Below are positions 1 to 7,377 of a stretch of 21,723 bases of DNA, in pieces. The translations under genes were made by a program, and so were the position numbers. The notes beneath the pieces are model-generated. The model made no database searches, had not been told where the DNA came from, and saw only the letters and a program-made list of their open reading frames with translations. The first letter of the stretch is position 1; every line of letters starts with the position of its first letter. This DNA comes from Acidobacteriota bacterium (GTDB lineage: Bacteria; Acidobacteriota; Terriglobia; Terriglobales; Acidobacteriaceae): the NCBI GenBank assembly GCA_019510535.1, contig JAEKKE010000163.1:1-21723 (forward strand). The letters are read 5' to 3'.

Positions 1-1525
1 CGGCCTTCAGACCGTATGTCCGCGGTGTCTCGCCGGCTTTGGGTGTCACGATCTCCAGGCCAACTCCGGTTCCGGTCGCTCCGGCTGCCGGGGCTGCCGC
101 TGGAGTCGTCATGTTGACCGCTCCCGAGTTCGGAGCTGAGCCATCAGCCGGGTTGTTGATGTCGTTGAAGCCGAGCGGAGTGGCGGGCGCTGCCGGTGCG
201 CCAGGCTGAGCTGCCGCCGGTGTTTCAGAGGCTGCGGCTTCGGGAGCTGCCTTGACTGCCTTGGGAGCGGCTGCGGCCGAAGCGCCGGGGTTGAGCGCGT
301 CGCGGAAGGAGTCTTCGACAAACTTTGCTACTTCGGGCGCCAGGGTGGGACGCGGATCGGCCATGGTGGGTTCACCGACCGTGGCGGTCTGGACGACGTC
401 CGGGCGACGCAGGAACATGATTTTGGCGATATCGAGCAGCTTGTACTGCGAGCGGCTGTTCTCCAACGCCTGGCTGGCTGCTGCCTGTTCCTGGGTGGCT
501 TCGGGCTGCGGACGGTTCAGGGCCGCGATACGATCGCGGGCGTCCTCAACGTGGTTCGAAGCGGCGTGCTCGGTCACAGCCTTGGTGTAGGCGGCCATCG
601 CACGGTCATCGAACTCCTGTTCCAGCTTGGCCTTCGGACCTTCCGGAAGATTGGCCCCGCGTACGAAACGCGCCTGCGCGGCATAGCCGTCGCCGATGCC
701 GATCAGCACCTGGTCCATACCGCTGTAGAGCGGATAGGTATCGGCCACTGTCTGGTAACGGGCGATGGCTGCGGCCCAGTTCTCGTGCGAGGCATAGAAC
801 GAGGCGACCTCAGCTTCACGGGTGGCCAGTACTTCCTGTACCTCACGCAGACGCTGCTTGGCCTGTGGCACCAGCGTGGACTGCGGGAACTGCTGAATCA
901 TGTTCCGGTACTCTTCCTGCGCGTGCATGGCCTTGGTGTAGTCGCGATCAGGCTTATCCATCTGGCGGAAGTAGATGTCGCCCACGCGCATCTGGGCCTC
1001 GGCGGCCTCGGGCACGTTGGGGAAGAAGGTGATGAAGTCCTTGTATTCGGCCTCGGCCTGGGCCAGGGCGGCGGAGCCACCTTCCTTGTACCAGCTATCG
1101 GCGACGGCCAGTTTGGCGCGCATCTGGTACTGCGAGTCCGGATAGGTGTTGAGCATGGTCTGCAGATCCAGACGGGCGACGTCGAAGTGACCCTTGTTCA
1201 GGGCCTCGAGCGCCTTGTCGTAGAGCTGCTTGTCGGGCAGGTTCTTGTCCACGTCGGCCAGTGGGTTCCGCTTCAGGCGCTTTTTCTCGGCTGCCTTGGT
1301 GTCCTTGGACTGCTGAACCTTCTGGTCCTTCTTGGATTCCTTTGGTTCGTCGCCTTTACGCTTCTTTGCCTGCTTGCCCGTGGAGAGCGTGACGCTCTCA
1401 GACTGCGAACCGTCAGGATTCGTGCCGGCCGCCTGCGCGTGCAGGCTTAGTGAACCGGCCAGAAGGGCCGCAGCCACGGCGGCGGAAAGCGGTGCGAAAC
1501 GGGTCGAGAAAACAAAACGGCGCAT
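1..1525 (-). CDS. bamD: BamD-like outer-membrane assembly TPR protein (3' end outside window)
   Basis: The reverse strand is open from the ATG at 1525 to the window edge (508 codons, no stop). A GAGG Shine-Dalgarno lies about 5 nt upstream of the start. Residues 1-32 look like a Sec signal peptide with a cut near AQA. Residues 51-86 are very Lys-rich. Residues about 98-335 read as TPR-type repeats in the BamD/YfiO pattern (LYDKALEALNKGHFDVARLD, then a YPDSQYQMRAKLAVADSWY-like helix pair). From about 410 the protein becomes a long Ala/Pro-rich tail. BamD is normally an outer-membrane lipoprotein of about 245 residues that helps BamA insert beta-barrel proteins. Here the visible part has no cysteine at all, so no lipobox, and it is about twice the usual length. 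It lies 135 nt downstream of rpe on the same strand, so co-transcription is possible. The fold is fairly certain; a true BamD role is inferred. Confidence 0.8.
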   Translation of the reverse strand, partial: MRRFVFSTRFAPLSAAVAAALLAGSLSLHAQAAGTNPDGSQSESVTLSTGKQAKKRKGDEPKESKKDQKVQQSKDTKAAEKKRLKRNPLADVDKNLPDKQLYDKALEALNKGHFDVARLDLQTMLNTYPDSQYQMRAKLAVADSWYKEGGSAALAQAEAEYKDFITFFPNVPEAAEAQMRVGDIYFRQMDKPDRDYTKAMHAQEEYRNMIQQFPQSTLVPQAKQRLREVQEVLATREAEVASFYASHENWAAAIARYQTVADTYPLYSGMDQVLIGIGDGYAAQARFVRGANLPEGPKAKLEQEFDDRAMAAYTKAVTEHAASNHVEDARDRIAALNRPQPEATQEQAAASQALENSRSQYKLLDIAKIMFLRRPDVVQTATVGEPTMADPRPTLAPEVAKFVEDSFRDALNPGASAAAAPKAVKAAPEAAASETPAAAQPGAPAAPATPLGFNDINNPADGSAPNSGAVNMTTPAAAPAAGATGTGVGLEIVTPKAGETPRTYGLKA

Positions 1526-1660
1526 GCAACCTCACTGCTCTCTGGATGAGAAAGCGCAACCTTCCCCCGGCTTAGCGGGCACGGCAGGAAGGTGTGTTTA
1601 TTTTAGACGGTCAGATGACGAGTTGGGGTATGGTCCGGATGCTTTTACAGGCACCCGGAA

Positions 1661-2389
1661 TTATCTCCCTGACGTGGCTAATTCAGTCTTTCGCGCCAGC
1701 TCAGCCTTCCGTGCCAGATCCAGCAGGCTGCGAGCATCCTCGACGGCCTGTCCGCGGCCAAAGACCGAGGTGCCGGCGACCAGCAGCTCGGCTCCCGCCT
1801 TCACTACGCTCTGTACTGTCGTGTGGTCGATGCCGCCGTCGACCTGAATGCGGAAGTCCAGGTCACGCTCCTGCCGCATTTGGGCAAGGCGCTCGATCTT
1901 TTTCAGGGTGCCGGGGATGAATGCCTGACCTCCGAAGCCGGGGTTTACGGTCATCACCAGGACGTGATCCACAATGTCCAGCACCTCGGAGAGGAATTCC
2001 ACCGGAGTCGCCGGATTGATGACCACACCGGGCTTCATGCCGTGGCTCCGGATCAGCTCCAACGTGCGGTTCAGATGACGGCACGCCTCCCACTGCACGC
2101 TCACCCAGTCGGCGCCGTTGTCGGCAAAGGCGGGGATGTAGGCATCGGCGTTCGCGATCATCAGGTGGCAGTCGATGGGCAGCGCCGTTGCCTTGCGCAG
2201 GCTATTCAGTACCGGCGGTCCGATGCTGATGTTGGGGACAAAGACGCCATCCATCACATCGAAATGGAGCACTGTGCCGCCGCCTTCGGTGGCTTTAGCG
2301 ACGTCATCAGCGAGATGGGCAAAGTCGGCCGCGAGGATGGAAAAGCAGAGCTCGGTCACAGGTTCGAGTGTACCAAGCGTCCGCCCCAT
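1661..2389 (-). CDS. rpe: Ribulose-phosphate 3-epimerase
   Basis: The product interconverts ribulose 5-phosphate and xylulose 5-phosphate in the pentose phosphate pathway (cytosolic TIM barrel, metal dependent). With the ATG at 2389 it has 242 residues. Family landmarks are visible: SILAADF (residues 17-23), HFDVMDG (42-48, metal-binding His and catalytic Asp), HLM (75-77), the MTVNPGFGGQ loop (146-155), VDGGI (183-187, second catalytic Asp) and the GTS phosphate site (206-208). Neither possible start has a clear Shine-Dalgarno. A GTG at 2359 would give a protein starting right before the first barrel strand, closer to the usual length of about 225, and is a real alternative. The C-terminus ends in a short repeated tail (RKAELARKTELA). 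It is divergent from the catalase gene and upstream of bamD. Identity is secure; the start is not. Confidence 0.93.
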   Translation of the reverse strand: MGRTLGTLEPVTELCFSILAADFAHLADDVAKATEGGGTVLHFDVMDGVFVPNISIGPPVLNSLRKATALPIDCHLMIANADAYIPAFADNGADWVSVQWEACRHLNRTLELIRSHGMKPGVVINPATPVEFLSEVLDIVDHVLVMTVNPGFGGQAFIPGTLKKIERLAQMRQERDLDFRIQVDGGIDHTTVQSVVKAGAELLVAGTSVFGRGQAVEDARSLLDLARKAELARKTELATSGR

Positions 2390-2391
2390 AT

Positions 2392-2545
2392 CTGTGCACG
2401 TTTTATGCCGGCTGTGCACGTTTACGTCTGTACGCAGGCAGATGGAGTAAGCTGCCTCTACCCACTTCAAACAGAACGGCTTTGGCCGGAACCAAGCGGC
2501 TTCGGCCAAAACCAAATGGCTTCGGCCAAGGAGATCGATCCCCCT
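2392..2545. promoter_or_regulatory. Divergent rpe/catalase intergenic region with 20-bp-phased repeats
   Basis: This spacer separates two divergent genes and must hold both promoters. TGTGCACGTTT occurs twice, at 2393-2403 and 2413-2423, exactly 20 bp (about two helical turns) apart; its core GTGCAC is palindromic. A short hairpin AGGCAG/CTGCCT lies at 2436-2441 and 2452-2457. A second 20-bp-period repeat with GGCTTYGGCC cores follows at 2477-2536. I see no convincing -35/-10 pair. The phased repeats suggest operator half-sites, but no regulator is identified. Confidence 0.4.
2477..2536 (+). repeat. Three tandem copies of a 20-bp unit ahead of the catalase start
   Basis: Units begin at 2477, 2497 and 2517. 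Each carries GGCTTTGGCC or GGCTTCGGCC followed by an A/C-rich half; copies 1 and 2 continue ACCAA, and copy 3 runs into the catalase Shine-Dalgarno (AAGGAG, 2528-2533). The GGC/GCC cores can form small hairpins. The period equals that of the TGTGCACGTTT pair 50 bp upstream. Confidence 0.6.
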
Positions 2546-3496
2546 ATGCCTCTTCCGAACGATGAACGCGTCGTCGACCTCGCCAACCGTATTCTTGCCC
2601 AGTTTGATACGCTCTTCGGGCTTCATCCCGGTTTCCGTGCTGCTCATGCCAAGGGGCTGATGCTGACCGGCACCTTTACAGCGGCGCCTGAGGCTTTGTC
2701 CCTGACCAACGCGCCGCATGTCTCCCGTCCGTCGACACCGGTAACGGCACGTTTCTCGAACTCCACAGGTCTGCCGATGATGCCGGATAGCGCGGCGGAT
2801 GCTAATCCGCGCGGTCTGGCGATCCGTTTCAACCTGGCGGAGCACGTCCATACCGACATCGTCAGCCATTCCATCGATGCCTTCCCCACTCGGACCGGAG
2901 ATGAGTTTATCGAGTTGCTGAAAGCCATCGGCGCCAGCGGACCGGATGTCCCTTCGCCTAAGCCGGTTGAGGTCTTTCTTGGTTCAAATCCGGCGGCGCT
3001 GGCGTTTGTCCAGGCTGCCAAACCCTTCCCGGTCAGCCTGGCGACCGAAAGCTACTTCGGCGTCACCGCGTTTGCGTTTACCAATGCGCAGGGTGAGACG
3101 AAGTATGGCCGCTACCGCATCGTTCCCGAGGCGGGCGAGCACTTCTTCTCCGATGAGGAAGGGGCAAAGCTTGCCCAGAGCTACCACTACGACGAGATCG
3201 CTGAGCGCGTCGCCAAGGCGCCGATCAGGTTCCGGATTCTGGTACAGGTCGCCGGCCCGGAGGACACGGTCGATGATGCAACGTCGCACTGGCCCGAGTC
3301 GCGTCCGTTGGTGGAGCTGGGGGTGGCGGAGTTGAATGCCGTCATGCCGGACTCCCTGGCACAGCAAAAGCACATCATCTTCGATCCCATTCCGCGCTGC
3401 GAGGGTATTGAGGCGTCTGCAGATCCGTTGCTGGAGCTGCGGGCAGCCATCTATCTGCTGAGCGGCCGTCGCCGCCGTGCGGCGCAGCCAGCGTAG
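2546..3496 (+). CDS. Small catalase-family heme peroxidase (SrpA type)
   Basis: This 316-residue protein matches the short catalase-like family that lacks the N-terminal arm and C-terminal flavodoxin-like domain of full catalases. The distal heme histidine is visible in HPGFRAAHAKG (H34). The central barrel includes ARFSNSTG (68-75), PRGLAIRF (88-95) and SHSIDAFPTRTGDEF. Near the C-terminus GIEASADPLLELRAAIY contains the proximal R-x3-Y motif (R299, Y303), where the tyrosine would be the axial heme ligand. The family uses peroxides, often organic ones as well as H2O2. I chose the ATG at 2546 because AAGGAG lies 12 nt upstream; an in-frame ATG at 2516 lacks a ribosome binding site. There is no signal peptide, so a cytosolic location is expected, unlike many periplasmic relatives. 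It is divergent from rpe and 201 nt upstream of the GGDEF-EAL gene. Confidence 0.88.
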   Translation: MPLPNDERVVDLANRILAQFDTLFGLHPGFRAAHAKGLMLTGTFTAAPEALSLTNAPHVSRPSTPVTARFSNSTGLPMMPDSAADANPRGLAIRFNLAEHVHTDIVSHSIDAFPTRTGDEFIELLKAIGASGPDVPSPKPVEVFLGSNPAALAFVQAAKPFPVSLATESYFGVTAFAFTNAQGETKYGRYRIVPEAGEHFFSDEEGAKLAQSYHYDEIAERVAKAPIRFRILVQVAGPEDTVDDATSHWPESRPLVELGVAELNAVMPDSLAQQKHIIFDPIPRCEGIEASADPLLELRAAIYLLSGRRRRAAQPA

Positions 3497-3611
3497 GCAA
3501 AAGTTTGCGCCTGCCTCGGGGCTTACTAAAGATACGGTTGCAACCCGTCCGGAAGCTGGTTATGGTGTTTGTCGCTGTTCGTACAACGCAATTACTTGCA
3601 CCAATCTCAAA

Positions 3612-3632
3612 CTAAGTTTGGGCTAAGTTGGG
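3612..3632 (+). repeat. Tandem duplication of CTAAGTTTGGG
   Basis: CTAAGTTTGGG (3612-3622) is followed directly by CTAAGTTGGG (3623-3632), differing by one T. It lies just upstream of the strong hairpin in the leader of the GGDEF-EAL gene. No function can be assigned. Confidence 0.6.
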
Positions 3633-3641
3633 CTTTAAGGC

Positions 3642-3670
3642 GAGGCAGCGGGAGACTCTCCCGCTGCCTC
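3642..3670 (+). promoter_or_regulatory. Strong 5'-leader hairpin before the GGDEF-EAL gene
   Basis: GAGGCAGCGGGAG (3642-3654) and CTCCCGCTGCCTC (3658-3670) form a perfect 13-bp stem with a 3-nt loop, 27 nt upstream of the start codon. It has no T-run after it, so it is not a standard terminator. The 3' arm CTCCCG could instead pair with CGGGAG at 3684-3689, which overlaps the Shine-Dalgarno. It could equally be a protein-binding inverted repeat in DNA. Confidence 0.6.
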
Positions 3671-3697
3671 AGGACAAGACGGCCGGGAGGTCTTTTG

Positions 3698-5848
3698 ATG
3701 CGCTGCCCCTCCACCCTGGTCGACGAGTCTGGACGACTGCGGGCGCTGGAGGAGTACGCTCTGAGCGAGCGGCTCGGCCTTCCTGCGCTGGCGCCGGTTG
3801 TCCGGCTCGCGGCTGAGATGTTCCGGATGCCGATGTCGGCGGTCAATCTGATCGGCGAACAGCACGTCTTCTTCGCTGCCAGTTACGGCATTGATGGTTG
3901 TGACATGTCGCGGGACGCATCGTTCTGTGCGCATGCCATCCTGCAGGACGATGTCATGGTGGTGCCTGATGCCACTCACGACGTCCGCTTTCACGACAAT
4001 CCACTGGTGACCGGTGAGCCGGGAATTCGGTTCTACGCCGGGATGCCTCTGCGTTCGCCCTCGGGACATGCCATCGGCACGCTCTGTGTCATTGACCGGG
4101 AGCCGCACGCGGCCTTCTCAGAACGTGACCGGGAACGGCTTCGCGACTTTGCAACACTGGTCAGCGACAAGCTGGAGTTGCGGAGACTGGAAGTGGCGCA
4201 ACAGATGAGCCGGTTTCAGGAGATCGCGGCTACATCGCCGGGGCCTTTGCTCGGCTTCAATCGAAAACTTGAGCTGACCTTCTGTAATGTCGCCGCGGCA
4301 GCCGTCCTGGGAGCGTCGCGTGAGACGTTACTCGGCCGCCGGATCGGAGAGATTCTGCCGCGTCTGGACGAGCGACGGATTCTGGAGTTCATCGGCAATG
4401 TCATTGCCACCGGAGTCTCGCAATATGCCCCCATCGAAACGCTTGCGCTGCGCGCGGAAGGTGCCATGCTGCCGGTCGAGGTTGTGTTCTTCACCTGGAA
4501 AGAAGAGGGAGAAGAGCGTTGCGGCCTGATGCTAACCGACATTACCGAGCGGCGGAACCATGAGCAGGAACTCTTCCGGCTGGAAAACTTCGACAAGCTG
4601 ACCGGTCTGGCTAATCGCAAGGTGCTGCGCCATGAGGTTGCCGGCGCGTTGGAAGAGCACGGCGCCATGGCGCTGATAGTGATCGATCTGGACAGCTTCA
4701 AAGACATGAACGACACGCTCGGATACAAAGCGGGCGATGAACTGCTGCATGCGTTGTCAGAGCGGATGAGCCGCCTGCTGAAGCCGGGTGACATGCTGGC
4801 CCGCATGGGGGGCGATGAGTTTGCCGTGCTTCTACGCGGGCGCGAGCTTCCGGCCGTCCGTGCCTTTGCGAACACGCTGTTGAGCAGTATCGGTAAAGAG
4901 CTCGACGTTGCCGGCCATAGCATCCGTGTCACTGCGAGTTGCGGCATCGCGCACGCTACCGAGCAGCAGAGCGACGCGGAAGAGTTGTTGGGAAATGCGG
5001 ACCTCGCTCTGTACCAGGCCAAAAGTCTCGGCCGTGGTCATGTCTCGGTCTATCTGCCGGCGCTTCGCCAGGAGGCCATCGAGCGGCGCCAGTTCGATGC
5101 CGAGCTCCATCATGCCGTCGAGAACGAGGAGTTCGAGCTCTTCTATCAGCCGCAGATCCATCTGCAGACCGGCGCCCTGGTGGGGGCCGAGGCGCTGATT
5201 CGCTGGAGGCATCCCCAGAAGGGATATCTGGCTCCGGCGGCGTTTCTTCCGTTGTTGGAGGTCAGCTCACTGGCGGCAACCGTTGGGACGTGGGTGTTGC
5301 GGAAGGCGTGTGCACAGGCGTCTCTCTGGCGCCAGAGAGACGAAGGCAGGTTCCGCATGGGAGTTAATCTCTTTGCCGCCCAGTTCCTTACCGGCGATCT
5401 GGTGGAACTGGTGCACCAGAGTCTCGATGAGTATCGCCTGCTGCCGCGGAATGTGGAGCTGGAGATCACCGAAAACATCATCCTGCACCAGGATGCCGTG
5501 ATTCTGGATACATTGAGGCAGTTGCGGGAGGCCGGTGTCTGCATTGCATTCGATGACTTCGGCACCGGCTTTGCTTCGTTGAGCCTGCTACGCGATTATC
5601 CGGTCACGCAGATCAAGATCGACCGCAGCTTCACCAGCAACATGTGCTGCTCGACACGTGATGAGGCAACGGTTGCAGCGACGATCGGCCTGGCACGGAA
5701 CTATGACCTGGATGTCATTGCCGAGGGCATTGAGACCGAAGAGCAACTACAGAAGCTGAAGCGGATCGGGTGCGATGAGGGGCAGGGATATCTTTTTGGA
5801 AAACCGATGCCTGCGGTGGAGTTTGAGAAGAAGTTTCTGGCGTTGTAG
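3698..5848 (+). CDS. GAF-PAS-GGDEF-EAL cyclic-di-GMP turnover protein
   Basis: This 716-residue protein has an N-terminal GAF-like sensor (about 25-160, containing FCAHAIL and FYAGMPLRSPSGHAIGTLCVID), a PAS-like segment (about 175-285), then GGDEF and EAL domains. The diguanylate cyclase half has DKLTGLANR (299-307), the IDLDSFKDMND metal region and an intact GGDEF (371-375). The inhibitory I-site position, normally RxxD, reads KPGD (362-365), so product inhibition may be weak. The phosphodiesterase half has EAL (498-500), N557, EITEN (589-593), DDFGTG (619-624), K640 in IKID and the AEGIE glutamate (676), so it looks catalytically complete. The start at 3698 is favoured by GGGAGG 7 nt upstream; a TTG at 3569 would read through the leader hairpin. 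No membrane segment is seen, so it should be cytosolic. Its net activity cannot be read from sequence. Confidence 0.93.
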   Translation: MRCPSTLVDESGRLRALEEYALSERLGLPALAPVVRLAAEMFRMPMSAVNLIGEQHVFFAASYGIDGCDMSRDASFCAHAILQDDVMVVPDATHDVRFHDNPLVTGEPGIRFYAGMPLRSPSGHAIGTLCVIDREPHAAFSERDRERLRDFATLVSDKLELRRLEVAQQMSRFQEIAATSPGPLLGFNRKLELTFCNVAAAAVLGASRETLLGRRIGEILPRLDERRILEFIGNVIATGVSQYAPIETLALRAEGAMLPVEVVFFTWKEEGEERCGLMLTDITERRNHEQELFRLENFDKLTGLANRKVLRHEVAGALEEHGAMALIVIDLDSFKDMNDTLGYKAGDELLHALSERMSRLLKPGDMLARMGGDEFAVLLRGRELPAVRAFANTLLSSIGKELDVAGHSIRVTASCGIAHATEQQSDAEELLGNADLALYQAKSLGRGHVSVYLPALRQEAIERRQFDAELHHAVENEEFELFYQPQIHLQTGALVGAEALIRWRHPQKGYLAPAAFLPLLEVSSLAATVGTWVLRKACAQASLWRQRDEGRFRMGVNLFAAQFLTGDLVELVHQSLDEYRLLPRNVELEITENIILHQDAVILDTLRQLREAGVCIAFDDFGTGFASLSLLRDYPVTQIKIDRSFTSNMCCSTRDEATVAATIGLARNYDLDVIAEGIETEEQLQKLKRIGCDEGQGYLFGKPMPAVEFEKKFLAL

Positions 5849-5850
5849 AG

Positions 5851-6054
5851 CCCATACACTGGGTGCCCCATGTCCCTCGGGGACATGGGCCCGTCTTCAG
5901 TATCCTGAGCATCGATTTCGGGCCCCGCAAACCTCATTTTCCGTTCCGCGAAAAGCCGGTTCGAGCGCTGCTCGAATACCCATGTCCCCGAGGAACACCA
6001 CCCCAACGAACAAAGTTCGTTGGGGACCCCGGACATGGGGCACCCAGTGCATAG
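5851..6054. repeat. REP/BIME-like non-autonomous element related to the RAYT element
   Basis: It starts 3 bp after the GGDEF-EAL stop codon. The left end CCCATACACTGGGTGCCCC (5851-5869) is inverted at the right end as GGGGCACCCAGTGCATAGG (6037-6054 region), forming imperfect terminal inverted repeats. Internal hairpins are CCCATGTCCC/GGGACATGGG (5867-5876, 5880-5889), TTCGAGC/GCTCGAA (5960-5966, 5970-5976), a perfect CCCCAACGAAC/GTTCGTTGGGG (6001-6011, 6015-6025), and an outer CCCATGTCC/GGACATGGG pair (5979-5987, 6031-6039). The first 43 bp match the left end of the RAYT element at 20018 except for two changes that keep one base pair. It has no coding sequence. Lying between convergent genes, it may also act as a two-way terminator. 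Confidence 0.85.
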
Positions 6055-6077
6055 GCTCCGAATTTGTCGAGCCACAT

Positions 6078-7313
6078 CTAAGAACTAACTTCAGCCACTA
6101 CACGATTCCCCAGCGCGGCTGCGCCGTTCAGCATGCGGCGCCATGGCCAGTCCTTGTCGGCGAAGAAGATGCGGCCGGTGCGGGACCTCTCCGGGCGGTA
6201 GTACCAGCGCTTCAGCAGGGCAAGGTGGTCACCCAGCAGTGCCATGTCGGTGGGTGTTTTTGCGTGTTCTTGCAGCCGCTGCAGCAGATCGCGCAGACGT
6301 TCCTCCGGTCCGGCGGCTTCGGACTCACCTTCCAGTGCAACGGGTTGCAGCATCAACGGCTGGGCAAAGAGGGAGCTTCCTGTCTCTTCCTGCGCGCGGG
6401 CGGCGCGGATGTCGCGCGTGGTGAAAATCTCCGGACCGGCGATGCAGCCGGCGTGAACCAGGAAGACAGCGACCTCACCTTCGCCGCAGGGCTGCAGCAG
6501 CACTGCGTGCAATCGGGATAACGCGGTGACCAATTCGGGAGCGAGGTCGGCGGCGGACTTTACCTTCTGCCAGCGAGCGTGAAGCTCGGCGGCGCGCTCG
6601 AACTCCATCGCGGCCGAGGCGTCGTCGCGCTCCTGGGCAACGGTGGAGAGGAGAGATTGGCCACCGGTCTCCAGAGAGGCGCGGACGCGGGCGGACTCGT
6701 CGCTGTACTCCTCCGGGGTGCACCGCTCCTGGCAGGGGGCGAGGCACTTTTTCATCTCGCCGTAGACGCAGCCGGGGTGCTCCGGGTAGGGCTCGAGCTC
6801 CTCCCAGCAGCGGCGCAGCTTGAAGAGATCGAGCATGGCGTCGGTGTAGCGCTCGGCCGCGGCTCGTGAGGGGAAGGGGCCGTAAGTCTCGTTCAGGGCC
6901 TTCTTGGCGAGCCGGTTGGTGACATAGACACGGGGAAAGGCGTTTTCGGCGGCGAAGCGGACGTTATAGGGGACAAAGAGCTTGAGGCGTTTGCGGGCCT
7001 CAGGGAGCGAGAAAAAAGCGGCGGTGGCCTGGTAGAGACAGAGCAGGCTCTCGAAGTCGCTACCGGCGGTGGTCCACTCGACAAAGGCGACGCGGTCGCG
7101 CAGGTTCAGACGGCGGGTCTGACCTTCGGCTGGGGAGAGTAGACGAGCGGCGCGGCGGCGGAGGTTGGCGGCCTTAGTGAGGTAGGGCTGGGTGGTCTCA
7201 TCGGCTCCGCGCAGGGCCAGAACGCCGGCTGATTCCGGCAACTGGCGTAGGGTCTCCTGGGCCGTTTCGGCCGAGAAGGTCACGCGGCGCCTTAGGTGGA
7301 ACGCATCCGGCAT
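6078..7313 (-). CDS. UvrC N-terminal-like protein with degenerate GIY-YIG domain
   Basis: The 411-residue product resembles the N-terminal half of UvrC. The GIY-YIG region (about 25-60) has lost its defining residues: the first motif reads GVL and the second PYLT, followed by a still recognisable KAANLRRR. The segment that should carry the catalytic glutamate reads ESLLCLYQA (88-96). By contrast YGPFPSRAAAERY and the cysteine set C169-x12-C182-x7-C190-x3-C194, which in UvrC binds an iron-sulfur cluster, are intact. A UVR-type UvrB-binding helix (FERAAELHARWQKVKS, 238-253) follows. The RNase H-like and HhH domains of full UvrC are missing. It may be a UvrB-binding accessory factor or a non-nuclease relative of UvrC/Cho rather than a repair nuclease. 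There is no Shine-Dalgarno; TACAAT lies 7 nt before the ATG, so a leaderless mRNA is possible. It is convergent with the GGDEF-EAL gene. Confidence 0.8.
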   Translation of the reverse strand: MPDAFHLRRRVTFSAETAQETLRQLPESAGVLALRGADETTQPYLTKAANLRRRAARLLSPAEGQTRRLNLRDRVAFVEWTTAGSDFESLLCLYQATAAFFSLPEARKRLKLFVPYNVRFAAENAFPRVYVTNRLAKKALNETYGPFPSRAAAERYTDAMLDLFKLRRCWEELEPYPEHPGCVYGEMKKCLAPCQERCTPEEYSDESARVRASLETGGQSLLSTVAQERDDASAAMEFERAAELHARWQKVKSAADLAPELVTALSRLHAVLLQPCGEGEVAVFLVHAGCIAGPEIFTTRDIRAARAQEETGSSLFAQPLMLQPVALEGESEAAGPEERLRDLLQRLQEHAKTPTDMALLGDHLALLKRWYYRPERSRTGRIFFADKDWPWRRMLNGAAALGNRVVAEVSS

Positions 7314-7320
7314 AAGCGCG

Positions 7321-7326
7321 ATTGTA
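7321..7326 (-). promoter_or_regulatory. Candidate -10 box for the uvrC-like gene
   Basis: On the minus strand TACAAT lies 7 nt before the ATG at 7313, which would place the transcription start at or next to the start codon. No good -35 hexamer is found at 16-18 bp upstream, so support is modest. Confidence 0.35.
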
Positions 7327-7377
7327 CGGCGCGGAGATATCGTCCTGGAGGGGGCCTGGCGGGGTTAGACTCAACGC

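Noticed and set aside
551..1450. 299-codon plus-strand frame over bamD
   Set aside because: It is the complement of the BamD-like gene, which has a signal peptide, a ribosome binding site and TPR pattern on the minus strand.
1560..1592. CCTTCC/GGAAGG hairpin with a T-rich tail as a terminator
   Set aside because: The T-rich side points along the plus strand, where no gene lies upstream; the internal pairing is poor.
2477..2536. Three 20-bp repeats considered as a CRISPR array
   Set aside because: The units abut without spacers, are imperfect, and no cas gene is nearby.
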